DNA of 64,000 nt from NCBI GenBank assembly GCA_021596325.1, contig JAKGDA010000047.1, positions 1 to 64,000 on the forward strand, in the 5' to 3' direction. Below are positions 63,085-64,000 of this stretch, piece by piece. Every line of letters starts with the position of its first letter. Position 1 is the stretch's first letter. Source of the stretch: Parafenestella ontariensis (taxonomy: Eukaryota; Ascomycota; Dothideomycetes; Pleosporales; Cucurbitariaceae). A program made the position numbers and the translations under genes. A model generated the notes under the pieces. It did not search any database and was not told the DNA's origin. It worked only from the letters and a program-made list of their open reading frames with translations.

Positions 63085-64000
63085 ATGTCCGCAAGTATAG
63101 ACTCTGAAACCCTCAAGCAGTACCTGGCCGACAGCCCGCCGACCGTCGTTCCCCTCACCATCAAACCCCACTTCGATGCACTGACCGACAAGGAGAAGCT
63201 CTATGCCCACCACATCTCCATAGCCTGCTTCGCGGGTACGCGTATCGTCCTTCGCCAAGTGTCCCCCGAATCCGAACACATCTACGACTTTATAGTCGCC
63301 TTGCACAAGCACAGCAAAGGCGACTACTCGGCGCTTGCCAACGAGGCGGGCCTCTCACAGGAGGAGATTGGCGCATATCTCGACTACGCCGCGCAGTTTC
63401 TGGGAAATAATGGCAACTACAAGTCATTCGGAGACTCCAAGTTCGTGCCTCGACTCGAGCCCCGGCAGCTAAAGGCCCTGGCAACTGTGGGTAAAGAGAC
63501 ACTAGGCCTATACGACAAGTTCAAGGATGCCATATACGCCGGAAATGACGTAGCGAAACTGCACTTGGGCTACCCCGGCGCAGGCCATGTATCAACCTAC
63601 TACCCTGACAGCCCGAACATCACAAAGGAGGAGATTGCCGCCGTAAGCGACTTCCTCGAAAGCAAGGGCCTGCTGCCAGAGAATACCCGGGTCAGGAAGA
63701 CGAGTGACGGCTTCGAAGTCCTCATTGCCTCCGCCTTGGACAGTCCATCCTCGGAACAGCGGGACCTGAAGGAGAGCGAATGGAAACTAGATGACGGCAA
63801 GACGGTCAAGCTCGTCTTTGGCGACTACGCAAAAGAAATGGACACGATTGCACACCACATCGGGGAAGCGAAAAAGTATGCAGCAAACGACCACGAGATT
63901 GAAATGATGGAAGAGTACTCCAACAGCTTCAGCACTGGCTCGTTACAGGCTTTCAAGAAGAGCCAGATGGCCTGGGTGCAGGACAAAGGGCCGGAAGTCG
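63085..64000 (+). CDS. dipeptidyl peptidase III, 5' part (runs off the window)
   Basis: An open frame from ATG 63085 to the window end, 305 complete codons and one base, no stop. The sequence matches the N-terminal lobe of M49 dipeptidyl peptidase III: LTDKEKLYAHHISIACFAGTRIVLRQVSPESEHIYDFI, FLGNNGNYKSFGDSKFVPRL and the VSTYYPDSPNITKEEI segment. Full-length enzymes are about 700 residues, so roughly 45 percent is present. The zinc motif HEXXGH lies in the missing half and cannot be checked. DPP III is a cytosolic zinc enzyme that removes dipeptides from the N-termini of short peptides. No intron is needed in the visible part. Confidence 0.92.
   Translation, partial: MSASIDSETLKQYLADSPPTVVPLTIKPHFDALTDKEKLYAHHISIACFAGTRIVLRQVSPESEHIYDFIVALHKHSKGDYSALANEAGLSQEEIGAYLDYAAQFLGNNGNYKSFGDSKFVPRLEPRQLKALATVGKETLGLYDKFKDAIYAGNDVAKLHLGYPGAGHVSTYYPDSPNITKEEIAAVSDFLESKGLLPENTRVRKTSDGFEVLIASALDSPSSEQRDLKESEWKLDDGKTVKLVFGDYAKEMDTIAHHIGEAKKYAANDHEIEMMEEYSNSFSTGSLQAFKKSQMAWVQDKGPEV

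Noticed and set aside
1..64000. tRNA, rRNA or CRISPR arrays
   Set aside because: A visual scan for T-loop and A/B-box patterns, rRNA core sequences and spaced repeats found nothing convincing. A tRNAscan-type search would be needed to exclude a tRNA with certainty.

Overview
The window looks like a chromosome segment of a filamentous ascomycete. The genes are compact, with short introns of about 50-90 nt that carry GT(A/G)NGT donors, CTAAC/CTAAT branch sites and YAG acceptors. Gene content includes a fungal P450, Kex2-type processing sites, a GPI-type GH16 glycosidase, PPG1 and NIT2. A sharply bounded AT-rich block with almost no CpA/TpG and very high TpA, typical of repeat-induced point mutation (RIP), fits a dothideomycete (Pleosporales-like) genome. 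That placement is inference from style, not a database match.

Layout. 1-3280: RIP-degraded repeat DNA with LTR-like relics. 3281-13.6 kb: accessory zone holding a three-exon P450 whose stop codon sits on the AT-rich border, a broken hypothetical gene, a decayed chitin-binding (CBM18) / Ser-Thr-rich gene, a secreted FAD-linked oxidase, and about 3 kb without a convincing gene. 13.6-19 kb: housekeeping genes (RTP1/TANGO6-type HEAT protein, SmF, CZIB/DUF866 zinc protein). 19.06-19.87 kb: a secreted Kex2-processed repeat precursor with nine tandem peptides, the most interesting locus here. 22-39.5 kb: PPR protein, PPOX-like membrane protein, gankyrin/Nas6, sialidase-fold secreted protein, TMF1/Sgm1-like Golgi coiled coil, NIT2 amidase, an F-box-like gene with a frame break, a CoA-type mitochondrial carrier, and a METTL4-type MT-A70 methyltransferase. 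39.5-47.8 kb: gene-poor, with one small disordered protein. 47.8-64 kb: a 1675-aa WD40 protein, UPF3 (with a GC-AG intron), PPG1 phosphatase with a ~100-aa acidic insert, a small membrane protein with a frame break, GH16, and the 5' part of dipeptidyl peptidase III running off the window.

Most genes outside the left accessory zone are conserved single-copy functions arranged as divergent pairs sharing 0.3-1.7 kb promoters. No operon-like pathway links them, and no biosynthetic cluster is evident around the peptide precursor. Gene models were assembled by hand from splice signals and reading-frame continuity. Several apparent ORF starts are non-ATG codons, and the nearest supported ATG was used instead.
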